Notes under the pieces: model-generated | The model's input: the letters and a program-made list of their open reading frames with translations, nothing else | Database searches by the model: none | Told to the model about the DNA's origin: nothing | Program-made: the position numbers and the translations under genes | Shown: piece by piece, positions 49,373 to 56,076 of the stretch | Position numbering within the stretch: the first letter of the stretch is position 1 | Layout: every line of letters begins with the position of its first letter | Virus record (IMG/VR): IMGVR_UViG_3300027996_002398 | Location: 1-56,076 of that record | Length of the DNA stretch: 56,076 nt | Source of the DNA: a virus | Reading direction: 5' to 3' (one strand)

Positions 49373-49408
49373 AAAAAAACACATCGTAAATAATCAGATG
49401 TGTTTTTT
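49373..49408 (-). terminator. Intrinsic terminator of the DHH-sigma gene
   Basis: Perfect 10-bp stem AAAACACATC (49376-49385) with GATGTGTTTT (49397-49406), loop of 11 nt; a T-run (complement of 49373-49379) follows on the minus strand. It separates the DHH-sigma gene from DNA polymerase, which therefore needs its own promoter. Confidence 0.85.
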
Positions 49409-49412
49409 ATTT

Positions 49413-51362
49413 TTATCTACCTAAAAGCCCTTTTATTTTATTTTTCGCTTTCATTAAATTTGTTTTTGATGTACTTGTGGATACACCTAATTCTTTAGCT
49501 ATTTCGTTATGGGTTAAACCATCTAAATAGTAAAGTTCAAATGTTTTTTTGTATGCTGGTGATAGTTGTGGTAAAACTTTTGTGATATCACTTATAGAAA
49601 GATTTTCTTCTTCTTCTTCGTAGTCTTCATCACTATTATCATACCTAGAAAAGTCAAATCCATCTTCATTATCAACAAAAGATAATTTATTTTTTCTTAA
49701 TTCATCCAAGATACTATTATTAATAACCCTTCTTACCCAACCAGCTAATGAACCAGTTTCTTCGTATTTATGTAAATTTTTATGAACTTTTATAAATCCA
49801 TTTTGACAAAAATCTTCTGCTTTACTTACATCGTTTGTGTATTTCATGCAAACTTGTTTCAACATTTTGTCCCACATAGTAGAGTATATTTCTTGAAACT
49901 CCTTAACTTCTTTTAAAATAGTTTTTTTTGTTACTATATTTTCTTGTACTTTATCTTTATCTATTTTTTCTTTTAATTTATTAATAAGACTATCTTTTAA
50001 CTTTTTTAAGAAATCATTACCACCTTTACCAAAATACATCATACCAGATATGTTAGTAATACATTTGTGTCCACCACTATTCGCTTGAACCATATCCCAA
50101 CCTGTTACGGATAATAATTTAAGTGCCTTCCTTTCTCTAACACTTAAGTCACTATAAGGTTTGTCCATAACTTTTTTAATTGCACTTTGCCATCTCTCAA
50201 CCGTATAGTCCTCTGGTGAACCTTTAGGTGTTTTTTCTACACCACTAACACCACCACTAGACTCTTCAAACATGGCCATCATATCTTTAAACGTAAAACC
50301 AACAGATTCGGAGTTAAATGATTTATGTTTTTCAGCAAAATATTTAATAGTATCTACAGTTATTTTTTTAGATTTTAATTCTGACTCATATTCCTTTAAA
50401 ACTTCTTGAGCTATTTCACCTAAATTAACACCTTTTAATTCTCTACTAGCCTTAAAAGGGTTACAAGATGCCTGTAATAAACCTAGAGGCCAAGCTATAA
50501 CTAAAAAATTAGCTTCAGGGTAATTTTTAAAAGGTACGTATCTATCATAAGCACCAGGTTTAAATAAAGCTCCACCGCCATATTGTGATATAATACCGTA
50601 ATCTTCTATATATTCTACATTTTCACTAGATTTTTGTTTTAGAATATAGACATCTAGATTTGTTTTCATAACATCAGGTGAAACATAACCATCTTCTTTA
50701 GCTTGTTTAACTATATTTAAATAAATATTTAAAAGAGATGGTGTTGAGTTCATTACTAGATTTTCTAAAAATTTAGGTTTATTTTTATAGGCCAACAATA
50801 ACTTATTGGTCACTAAAGCCATAATTTTTTTATTTCTAGAAAGTTCTTTTTCTCTATCTAACTGAAAAACGTAAGTCATAACATCTTCAGGTTTAATTCC
50901 CATGTTAACAAAATCAGCCGAATCAACAGTAGAAATCATTTTAATGTCGTTATTTGGGAATATGTCGGAAGGTGAGACTATCTGTGAAATTGTCTCAACG
51001 TTTGAACGAGAAGACCTAAAAGAAGTTGAAGCGTTTTTTTCAGCACCAACCTGTTTATCGTGATGGTCAGTGTGTATAACAAACATTGGTTTACCATGAG
51101 CGAAATCAACTAAAACTGGCATGATATCACCTTTAGCTGATGGTTTTTTAATAGCGAACTCTTTATCACCATACTGTACTATTTCAGAATCAACAACCTT
51201 TATTCCGTTATTCTCCAAATAATTTTTCATTGCCAAAGCCGTGGTAACCCCGTCTAAATCTTGATGGAAATATATTTTTGCTTTAGAATATCTTTTAGAT
51301 AGTTCACGTATATTACGTAAACCACCTTCATTTAATAACCCCTCATTTAAAATAATGTTCAT
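49413..51362 (-). CDS. DHH phosphoesterase fused to an ECF-type sigma factor
   Basis: One 649-aa open frame carries two unrelated activities. Residues 25-150 show the DHH-family motifs: HQDLDGVTT (33-41), VDF (85-87), TDHHD (98-102) and VDSAD (146-150). NSGGH (428-432) looks like the C-terminal DHHA1 GGH element. This family hydrolyses small nucleotides (nanoRNA, cyclic dinucleotides, pAp). Residues 505-560 match sigma region 2 (CMKYTNDVSKAEDFCQNGF, then GSLAGWVRRVINNSILDELR). An acidic linker (575-588) follows, and 595-648 match region 4 (YYLDGLTHNEIAKELGVSTS). The start MNIILNEGLLNEGG resembles the tag of small head proteins. A late-type motif precedes the gene and a terminator follows it. 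Confidence 0.85.
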   Translation of the reverse strand: MNIILNEGLLNEGGLRNIRELSKRYSKAKIYFHQDLDGVTTALAMKNYLENNGIKVVDSEIVQYGDKEFAIKKPSAKGDIMPVLVDFAHGKPMFVIHTDHHDKQVGAEKNASTSFRSSRSNVETISQIVSPSDIFPNNDIKMISTVDSADFVNMGIKPEDVMTYVFQLDREKELSRNKKIMALVTNKLLLAYKNKPKFLENLVMNSTPSLLNIYLNIVKQAKEDGYVSPDVMKTNLDVYILKQKSSENVEYIEDYGIISQYGGGALFKPGAYDRYVPFKNYPEANFLVIAWPLGLLQASCNPFKASRELKGVNLGEIAQEVLKEYESELKSKKITVDTIKYFAEKHKSFNSESVGFTFKDMMAMFEESSGGVSGVEKTPKGSPEDYTVERWQSAIKKVMDKPYSDLSVRERKALKLLSVTGWDMVQANSGGHKCITNISGMMYFGKGGNDFLKKLKDSLINKLKEKIDKDKVQENIVTKKTILKEVKEFQEIYSTMWDKMLKQVCMKYTNDVSKAEDFCQNGFIKVHKNLHKYEETGSLAGWVRRVINNSILDELRKNKLSFVDNEDGFDFSRYDNSDEDYEEEEENLSISDITKVLPQLSPAYKKTFELYYLDGLTHNEIAKELGVSTSTSKTNLMKAKNKIKGLLGR

Positions 51363-51377
51363 TTTTTATCTTTTTTA

Positions 51378-51386
51378 AATAAATAT
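51378..51386 (-). promoter_or_regulatory. Late-promoter-like motif ATATTTATT (minus strand)
   Basis: Reads GATATTTATT on the minus strand, 15 nt before the ATG of the DHH-sigma gene at 51362. Confidence 0.55.
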
Positions 51387-51427
51387 CACTACTTTACATT
51401 CAGTTCAATTAATTTATCTAAATATTG

Positions 51428-51637
51428 TTAAGCTTTATTCTCCTCTAACTCTATAAGTTTGTCTAGATAAGTTTTTGCTTTTTTTAAATCCTCTATACCG
51501 TTCTTATCTTTCCATCTGGTTACATATTTAACAATATTACCTTCAAAGAAATCTAATTTATGCGAATAAGCATAATCCCACATCTCAACCCCTTTATTAT
51601 AATGTTTGGGGTGTACAACCCTTTCTTTACTCTTCAT
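51428..51637 (-). CDS. DUF3310 protein
   Basis: A 69-aa protein; the ATG at 51637 (MKSKERVVHPKHYNKGVEMW) is used rather than a TTG upstream. It has the DUF3310 pattern of phage proteins: HPKHYNKG, then DFFEGNIVKYVTRWKDKNGI with the K-Y-x-x-R-W core, and a C-terminal helix DLKKAKTYLDKLIELEE. Function is not established, though some members are annotated as nucleotide-kinase-like. A TAAATTTG on the minus strand (complement of 51647-51654) could be its -7 element, but no -33 TTG is seen at the usual distance. Confidence 0.9.
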   Translation of the reverse strand: MKSKERVVHPKHYNKGVEMWDYAYSHKLDFFEGNIVKYVTRWKDKNGIEDLKKAKTYLDKLIELEENKA

Positions 51638-51656
51638 ACGTTTTTTCAAATTTATT

Positions 51657-51686
51657 TTGATTGTTTAGTTAAAAGTATTATATTTG
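51657..51686 (+). promoter_or_regulatory. Bacteroidota-type promoter (plus strand)
   Basis: TTG (51657-51659), a 19-nt spacer and TATATTTG (51679-51686), the same arrangement as at 17248-17277. The start codon of the downstream small gene is at 51700, leaving a leader of only about 7 nt. Confidence 0.75.
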
Positions 51687-51699
51687 TATAAAAAAATCA

Positions 51700-51864
51700 A
51701 TGACAATAAAATTAAAATCAACACACACACCAAAAGAAAGAACTAACGAACCTCATTCTAGACCAAATATGGTTTATATTTTTGACTATTGGAAAAAAGC
51801 GGGTAATAATTTTAATTATAGTTTGTACCTTAAAATTTTAGAAGCCAAATCCAAATCATTGTAA
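51700..51864 (+). CDS. Small plus-strand protein, 54 aa, with host-type promoter
   Basis: ATG at 51700 and TAA at 51862-51864. The product starts MTIKLKSTHTPKERTNEPHS and ends LYLKILEAKSKSL; the middle contains NMVYIFDYWKKAGNNFNYSL. It is basic and short, with no recognised domain. The frame fills the gap between two minus-strand genes and ends exactly next to the SNF2 stop. An exact Bacteroidota-type promoter precedes it. This is the only plus-strand gene between 18.6 and 53.8 kb, so an early host-takeover protein is a reasonable guess. Confidence 0.6.
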   Translation: MTIKLKSTHTPKERTNEPHSRPNMVYIFDYWKKAGNNFNYSLYLKILEAKSKSL

Positions 51865-53688
51865 TTAAAAATGGCCTTTTAACATTTGTTTAAATAAATC
51901 GTTCCCAATATCCATAGAAACATGTTCATCACCAATAACAGTATCAATAATCTTCCTTTTCTTTTCCAATATCTTATAAATCATTTCATCAATAGTACCT
52001 ACAGCTATAGGGTAATAAACGTTGGTTGTTGAAGTACTTCCTATCCTATGAGCTCTGTCTTCTGCTTGAGCATGATTTGATGGTACAAAGTCTAAATCAT
52101 TCATAATAACGGTCTCAGCTTTGGTTAGGGTTATTGCGGTACCGGCTGAAATAAGGTTACCCACAAACACTTTTACATTATCATCTTCTTGAAATCTGTC
52201 TATAGAGTTTTGTTTATTGTTAGCGTTCATTTTACCGTTATGACCAACAGCTAATCTACCAAAGTGGTCCATTAAAGCGTCAAAAGAATGGGTAAAGTTT
52301 GTGAAAATAATAACTTTTTGACCGTTTTCAATAGCTTGTTCAGCTAATTCAATTGTTTGTTTAGTTTTCTCCAAAGCTAAATACTTTCTTAAAACAATTA
52401 ACTCTACCATATGTCTACCTGTGCCTAACCTTTTACCTTCAGATTTAGCCCATTCTAAATACTCTTCAAAAACTCTGTGGTATTGACCCATGTCATCTAT
52501 TTCAACGTAATAAGGAGCAACTATCTTTGGTGGTAAATCTAAATGGTCTTCTTTTTTTCTCCTAAGAATTAAATTTTTAGTTCTATTATGTAACTCCTCT
52601 AGGTTAGAAGCTCCATCCGTAATCCATATGTCCCTATAACCACCTGATTTTAACTTCTTTTTAAATTTTTTACCATCACAATACCTAAAAGCAAATTGTT
52701 TCCAACTAGAGGTAACTGGTGAGTCACAAATATTTAATAGATTAAAGAAGTCCATAGGCCTATTAGCTATGGGTGTTCCCGTTAATAACCAACGCCTTTT
52801 TATTTTTTCAGTAATTTTATTCATTATCTTGGTTCTATTGGCTTTTGGATTTTTAACCATGTGTGCCTCATCCATAATAACTAAGTCAAATTCTTCATCC
52901 ATTAAATGTCTATGTATTTCATAGTCTTTATAATTTTTTCTACCATCAGTAATTGTGTGAAAATTTTTTAAAATATCATAATTAATTATTGTATATTTTT
53001 TAGGGTTCCAATGACCAGATTTAACTATAGAAATGTCTTCTTCTGGTATGTAAGCGTTAAGTTCCCTAAACCAATTTATTTTAGCGTTAGCAGGGCAAAC
53101 AACCAATATTTTCTTCGCTCCAGATTCAATGGAAGCTATGGTTGACATTAAGGTTTTGCCTAAACCCATGTCATCACCTAGTATTCTATTATTTTTACTT
53201 AATAAAAACTTAACACCTGTTTCTTGGTGAGGAAATACTCTCCACCCTCTTTTATCCCTTTTTTGATACTCATCAAAATCAACCTCAACCTCAACTTCAA
53301 CATCTAATAAATTTTCAGATATTTGTGACTTAGAAACATAAAAAAGTGGTGAATACTTTTGATTTTTAAATACCTTACCTTTTACGTGGTAACTTTTTTC
53401 TGTTTCACCTAAAACCCATTCTACCATTACTTTTTCTGGTATATGATTGAGTTCAAATTTATTTTGTAATTGTTTACCTAAAAACTCGTTTATTTCTATT
53501 ATTTTATTTATTTCTAAAGGTTCTCTATCAGAATTTAATTCAATGTATTCTGCAACACTAGGTGTGATAGGGAAAGAACCCTCCTTTTCTAATCTATTTT
53601 TTAATGAAATTAAATATTCATTATTACCACCATACTCTTCAAGTTTGACTAGAGCCTTTCTGTTTTTCAACTTATTAATATCTAACAT
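51865..53688 (-). CDS. SNF2-family helicase
   Basis: A 607-aa superfamily-2 ATPase of the SWI2/SNF2 type. N-terminal 140 residues are a separate charged domain. The motor shows FPHQETGVKFLL (motif Q-like, 152-163), DDMGLGKT (172-179, motif I), VCPANAKINW (Ia), MDEAH (272-276, motif II), WLLTGTPIANRP (III) and a C-terminal RecA domain with VIIFTNFTHSFDALM, GTAITLTKAETVIM and QAEDRAHRIG (motif VI). These enzymes remodel DNA-protein complexes or anneal and migrate DNA; this could replace the T4 UvsW or Dda role in recombination and repair. Whether it is expressed early is unknown. Confidence 0.94.
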   Translation of the reverse strand: MLDINKLKNRKALVKLEEYGGNNEYLISLKNRLEKEGSFPITPSVAEYIELNSDREPLEINKIIEINEFLGKQLQNKFELNHIPEKVMVEWVLGETEKSYHVKGKVFKNQKYSPLFYVSKSQISENLLDVEVEVEVDFDEYQKRDKRGWRVFPHQETGVKFLLSKNNRILGDDMGLGKTLMSTIASIESGAKKILVVCPANAKINWFRELNAYIPEEDISIVKSGHWNPKKYTIINYDILKNFHTITDGRKNYKDYEIHRHLMDEEFDLVIMDEAHMVKNPKANRTKIMNKITEKIKRRWLLTGTPIANRPMDFFNLLNICDSPVTSSWKQFAFRYCDGKKFKKKLKSGGYRDIWITDGASNLEELHNRTKNLILRRKKEDHLDLPPKIVAPYYVEIDDMGQYHRVFEEYLEWAKSEGKRLGTGRHMVELIVLRKYLALEKTKQTIELAEQAIENGQKVIIFTNFTHSFDALMDHFGRLAVGHNGKMNANNKQNSIDRFQEDDNVKVFVGNLISAGTAITLTKAETVIMNDLDFVPSNHAQAEDRAHRIGSTSTTNVYYPIAVGTIDEMIYKILEKKRKIIDTVIGDEHVSMDIGNDLFKQMLKGHF

Positions 53689-53744
53689 AACTTATTAAAT
53701 ATAAAAACAATTTTTAAAAAATAAACCAAATAGAGGATTACTAA

Positions 53745-53753
53745 ATATTTATA
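53745..53753 (+). promoter_or_regulatory. Late-promoter-like motif ATATTTATA
   Basis: 12 nt before the ATG at 53766, in the divergent gap (53689-53765) between the SNF2 gene and the neck/tail module. Nothing else distinct is seen in this gap. Confidence 0.5.
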
Positions 53754-53765
53754 ATAAAAGATTTT

Positions 53766-54281
53766 ATGTCAAGTAAGAAAAGATTACCAATAAATCGTAT
53801 GGGCAAATTTTATGATTATATAGATTTTGGTCTAGAAAACGAAATGGCACGTGAATATTTAGAGGGTGATATAAACTTTACTGTGATACTTTTTAGGGTC
53901 GATAGAATTAAAAGTCAAACGGATGATGTTTATGGTGAATCTGATTCTGAAGAAATAAGGTTTCATCCACCAATTGAATTAAAAGTTAGACCTTCTTTAG
54001 AAGAGTCTCAATCAAAAGCTTATTCTGAAGGGTATGGTAGATATGAAGATTACGGTAACTTAGTTTTTACTGTTTTTGAAGACCAATTAAAAGAATTAAA
54101 TGTAGACATTAGTTATGGTGATTACATTGGTTATCCTGATAAAGAGGATAATATAAAATATTTTACAGTATCTAATGACGGTAAAATAAATAGTGATAAC
54201 CAAAAGACAAGGGTGGGGTACAAACCTTATTATAGAAAAATAACTTGTGTTACAGCTGATGAAGATGAATTTAACGGATAA
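53766..54281 (+). CDS. Putative neck/head-completion structural protein, 171 aa
   Basis: It begins SSKKRLPINRMGKFYDYIDF and continues with IRFHPPIELKVRPSLEESQS, then YEDYGNLVFTVFEDQLKELN and DISYGDYIGYPDKEDNIKYF, a beta-rich pattern with a basic N-terminus. I recall similar proteins near neck genes of T4-like phages, but cannot fix a T4 number. It starts the right-hand plus-strand module behind a late-type motif and is followed closely by a second structural gene. Confidence 0.65.
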   Translation: MSSKKRLPINRMGKFYDYIDFGLENEMAREYLEGDINFTVILFRVDRIKSQTDDVYGESDSEEIRFHPPIELKVRPSLEESQSKAYSEGYGRYEDYGNLVFTVFEDQLKELNVDISYGDYIGYPDKEDNIKYFTVSNDGKINSDNQKTRVGYKPYYRKITCVTADEDEFNG

Positions 54282-54289
54282 AATTAGAT

Positions 54290-55330
54290 ATGGCATTACC
54301 TAAGAAAATAAAAAAAGATATAGACATAAAAGTTGTTAACCCAGAATCTGGACCACAGAGATGGGTTGACCAGTTTTTAGAACAAAATAAACAATTTTTA
54401 CCTAGGTCAGTAGATTTTGCTGATTTAGATGCGGGACTGGTTGGTTTTGTTAATGACGATTTAGGTTTTGAGTTAAAGGGTGAAAAGGTTCCTGTCCATT
54501 TTTTAACTTTACAAAGATGGAATGAATTCACTAAACTTTGGCCTAATACAGATAAATATAAAAATATAAAAATTCCTTTTGTTTCTGTTGTAAGAAGACC
54601 TAACCCCGAAACAGGAACTAATCCGGCCGATTTTAAAATACCAGTTAGAAAAAACTTTCCTTATATGCAAATACCTATTTGGAATGGTAGTCGTAATGGG
54701 GCTGATATTTATGGTATACCTAACCCTGTTGGTGTTGATTTAACGTATACTGTTAGGTTTTTCTCTTTTAGAATGAGGGAACTTAATAAGTTACACCAAA
54801 AAGTGTTACAAACTTTTGCTTCAGCTCAAGCTTATGTCAATATAAAAGGCCATTATTTTCCTATATTATTAGAAAGTATTGGTGATGAAAGTCAGGTAGA
54901 TGATTTAGAAGGGAAAAGATTTTATGTACAAACCTATGAAATGAAATTACAAGGATATTTAGTAGATGAAGAAGAGTTTGATGTTAAACCAGCTATAAGT
55001 AGGATGTTTGTAACCACAGAAATAGAAACCAAAAGAACTAAACCTGTCGCTAGGTTTATTAAAGATGATACTGAAAATGATAAGTCTTTGAAGGTTGTGG
55101 TACAATTTTTACCTGGAGCACCAACCACATTAAGATTTTCTACAGATAATAAGACAAACTTTTCTTCTGTTGGTACGGATAATATTACAACCTATACAAT
55201 ACACTTAAATGGTAGTCCTGTATCGGTACCATTTGTGGCTGAACCAACTGACCAGATAATTATTAACATAGTTAAAACAGATTCTAATAAAATATCTGAA
55301 ATAAATTTAAGAGGATTAATTATAATATAA
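54290..55330 (+). CDS. Putative neck/tail structural protein, 346 aa
   Basis: A helical start (ALPKKIKKDIDIKVVNPESG), then RWVDQFLEQNKQFLPRSVDF and a long mixed region (VSVVRRPNPETGTNPADFKI). A segment LTYTVRFFSFRMRELNKLHQ (about 150-170), followed by ILLESIGDESQVDDLEGKRF and YVQTYEMKLQGYLVDEEEFD, resembles tail-terminator or neck proteins that contact the portal or tail tube. The C-terminal 100 residues form a beta domain (LKVVVQFLPGAPTTLRFSTD). It lies between the neck-like gene and the tail fibre. The T4 equivalent is uncertain. Confidence 0.65.
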   Translation: MALPKKIKKDIDIKVVNPESGPQRWVDQFLEQNKQFLPRSVDFADLDAGLVGFVNDDLGFELKGEKVPVHFLTLQRWNEFTKLWPNTDKYKNIKIPFVSVVRRPNPETGTNPADFKIPVRKNFPYMQIPIWNGSRNGADIYGIPNPVGVDLTYTVRFFSFRMRELNKLHQKVLQTFASAQAYVNIKGHYFPILLESIGDESQVDDLEGKRFYVQTYEMKLQGYLVDEEEFDVKPAISRMFVTTEIETKRTKPVARFIKDDTENDKSLKVVVQFLPGAPTTLRFSTDNKTNFSSVGTDNITTYTIHLNGSPVSVPFVAEPTDQIIINIVKTDSNKISEINLRGLIII

Positions 55331-55331
55331 G

Positions 55332-56076
55332 ATGAGTAATAAAAATTGTGGTCCAGATATAGTAAAATATTTTGTTGTTGAGCCATCTGGTGCTGGTGGA
55401 GCTACTACAGGTGCAACGGGTAATTTCTTTGTATGTTCAGGTACAACCTTTTTAAGTACAATATCTGGTTGTACTAATGGTGTAGATTTTAATGGTAATA
55501 CATTTTATAACAATAGTGATGTATTTTTTAATGGTGTTATAACAGCTTGTACAGGGATACATACATCTAACATTTACGGATGTTCACCAATCACAGTACA
55601 CGATGAGTTAATATTATTAAATAAATTAACATTAAGTGCTGTAACACAAGACGACACTTTAACCCAAATACTAGGTAGAGATAGTAGTACAGGTGAAGTT
55701 AAATATAGGTCCGTTGAATCTATTATAACAGGCGCGACATCACAAGATACATTTGTTAGTGGTGGTACATATAACGAAGGTACGACATCAATAGATTTTA
55801 GTGGTAATAGTGTTGAGACTACGTTTAGTGTGTCATTAAGTGGTATCAGTTCTAATATTGATATCTATAATACTTATTTTGTCTCACCAACAGGTGATGA
55901 CTCAACTGCGGTTAGGGGTGATTTACATAACCCATTTAAAACAATAACTGCAGCTAGAAATAAAGTGGTTGCTGAATTATCTGCATCAACAGTAACTGGT
56001 GATACGCTTATTTATGTATATCCTGGTAACTACACCGACCAAGAAGTTCAATATGAGAATGGTAATTTCTATTTTA
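55332..56076 (+). CDS. Tail fibre / adhesin with beta-helix domain (3' end outside window)
   Basis: An ATG at 55332, 2 nt after the previous stop, opens a frame still open at the right edge (248 residues visible). The N-terminal 95 residues are Gly/Thr/Asn/Cys-rich (SNKNCGPDIVKYFVVEPSGA, then CSGTTFLSTISGCTNGVDFN), typical of fibre repeats. From about residue 180 the sequence YNTYFVSPTGDDSTAVRGDL with HNPFKTITAARNKV and TLIYVYPGNYTDQE matches right-handed parallel beta-helix repeats of receptor-binding fibres or depolymerases (DUF1565-like start). This is probably the host-recognition protein or its hub. Confidence 0.75.
   Translation, partial: MSNKNCGPDIVKYFVVEPSGAGGATTGATGNFFVCSGTTFLSTISGCTNGVDFNGNTFYNNSDVFFNGVITACTGIHTSNIYGCSPITVHDELILLNKLTLSAVTQDDTLTQILGRDSSTGEVKYRSVESIITGATSQDTFVSGGTYNEGTTSIDFSGNSVETTFSVSLSGISSNIDIYNTYFVSPTGDDSTAVRGDLHNPFKTITAARNKVVAELSASTVTGDTLIYVYPGNYTDQEVQYENGNFYF

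Noticed and set aside
1-56076. tRNA genes, insertion sequences and integrase or attachment sites
   Set aside because: None were seen by eye. No cloverleaf with conserved arms and no transposase or recombinase motif could be recognised, though a dedicated search could still find a tRNA.

Overview
This window is part of the genome of a large, AT-rich, contractile-tailed phage of the T4-like (gp23-type capsid) lineage. Its host is very probably a member of the Bacteroidota, likely an aquatic flavobacterium. The phage identity rests on a head module in T4-like order (large terminase, portal, gp21-type prohead protease, acidic scaffold/core protein, gp23-type capsid protein). It is supported by a gp5-like baseplate protein, a gp55-like late sigma factor, PhoH and a family B DNA polymerase. 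The host call rests on two intergenic promoters matching the Bacteroidota consensus (TTG, 19 nt, TAnnTTTG) at 51657-51686 (+) and 17248-17277 (-), on A-rich leaders that usually lack Shine-Dalgarno sequences, and on a DUF4494-like protein. No tRNA, integrase or insertion sequence was seen.

Layout. 1-15.0 kb (+) is the head module. It is interrupted by a terminator-bounded cassette carrying a eukaryotic-type (GSII) glutamine synthetase, and it contains a series of small proteins that share an N-terminal tag ending in I-I-K-E-(E/D). 15.1-18.6 kb holds more small tagged proteins (+) plus two minus-strand genes, one with its own host-type promoter and terminator. 18.6-24.9 kb (-) holds baseplate/tail-associated genes and the gp55-like sigma factor. 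24.9-43.8 kb (-) is a long, tightly packed block rich in glycan genes: two GDP-mannose 4,6-dehydratase-like enzymes, several glycosyltransferases including a GT10 fucosyltransferase, four FkbM-type methyltransferases, a C-methyltransferase and two sulfotransferases. PhoH, dUTPase, an exonuclease and an HslV-like Ntn hydrolase lie within the same block. 43.9-46.4 kb (-) holds small unknown, possibly virion, proteins. 46.4-53.7 kb (-) holds DNA polymerase, an unusual fusion of a DHH phosphoesterase with an ECF-like sigma factor, a DUF3310 protein and an SNF2 helicase. 53.8 kb to the end (+) starts a neck/tail module leading into a tail fibre gene cut by the window edge.

How it may work together. 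A recurrent motif, (G)ATATTTAT(A/T), lies upstream of many structural genes on both strands, most often 11-15 nt before the start codon. It is the best candidate for a phage late promoter read by the gp55-like factor. The two Bacteroidota-type promoters probably drive genes expressed early by host polymerase. The shared N-terminal tag contains (I/L)-x-E, the known T4 gp21 cleavage signal, so these small proteins may be capsid-targeted and trimmed by the prohead protease. The DHH-sigma fusion has a similar short N-terminus and a late-type motif, so it could be a packaged transcription factor. Roles inferred from context alone are marked as inference in each entry.
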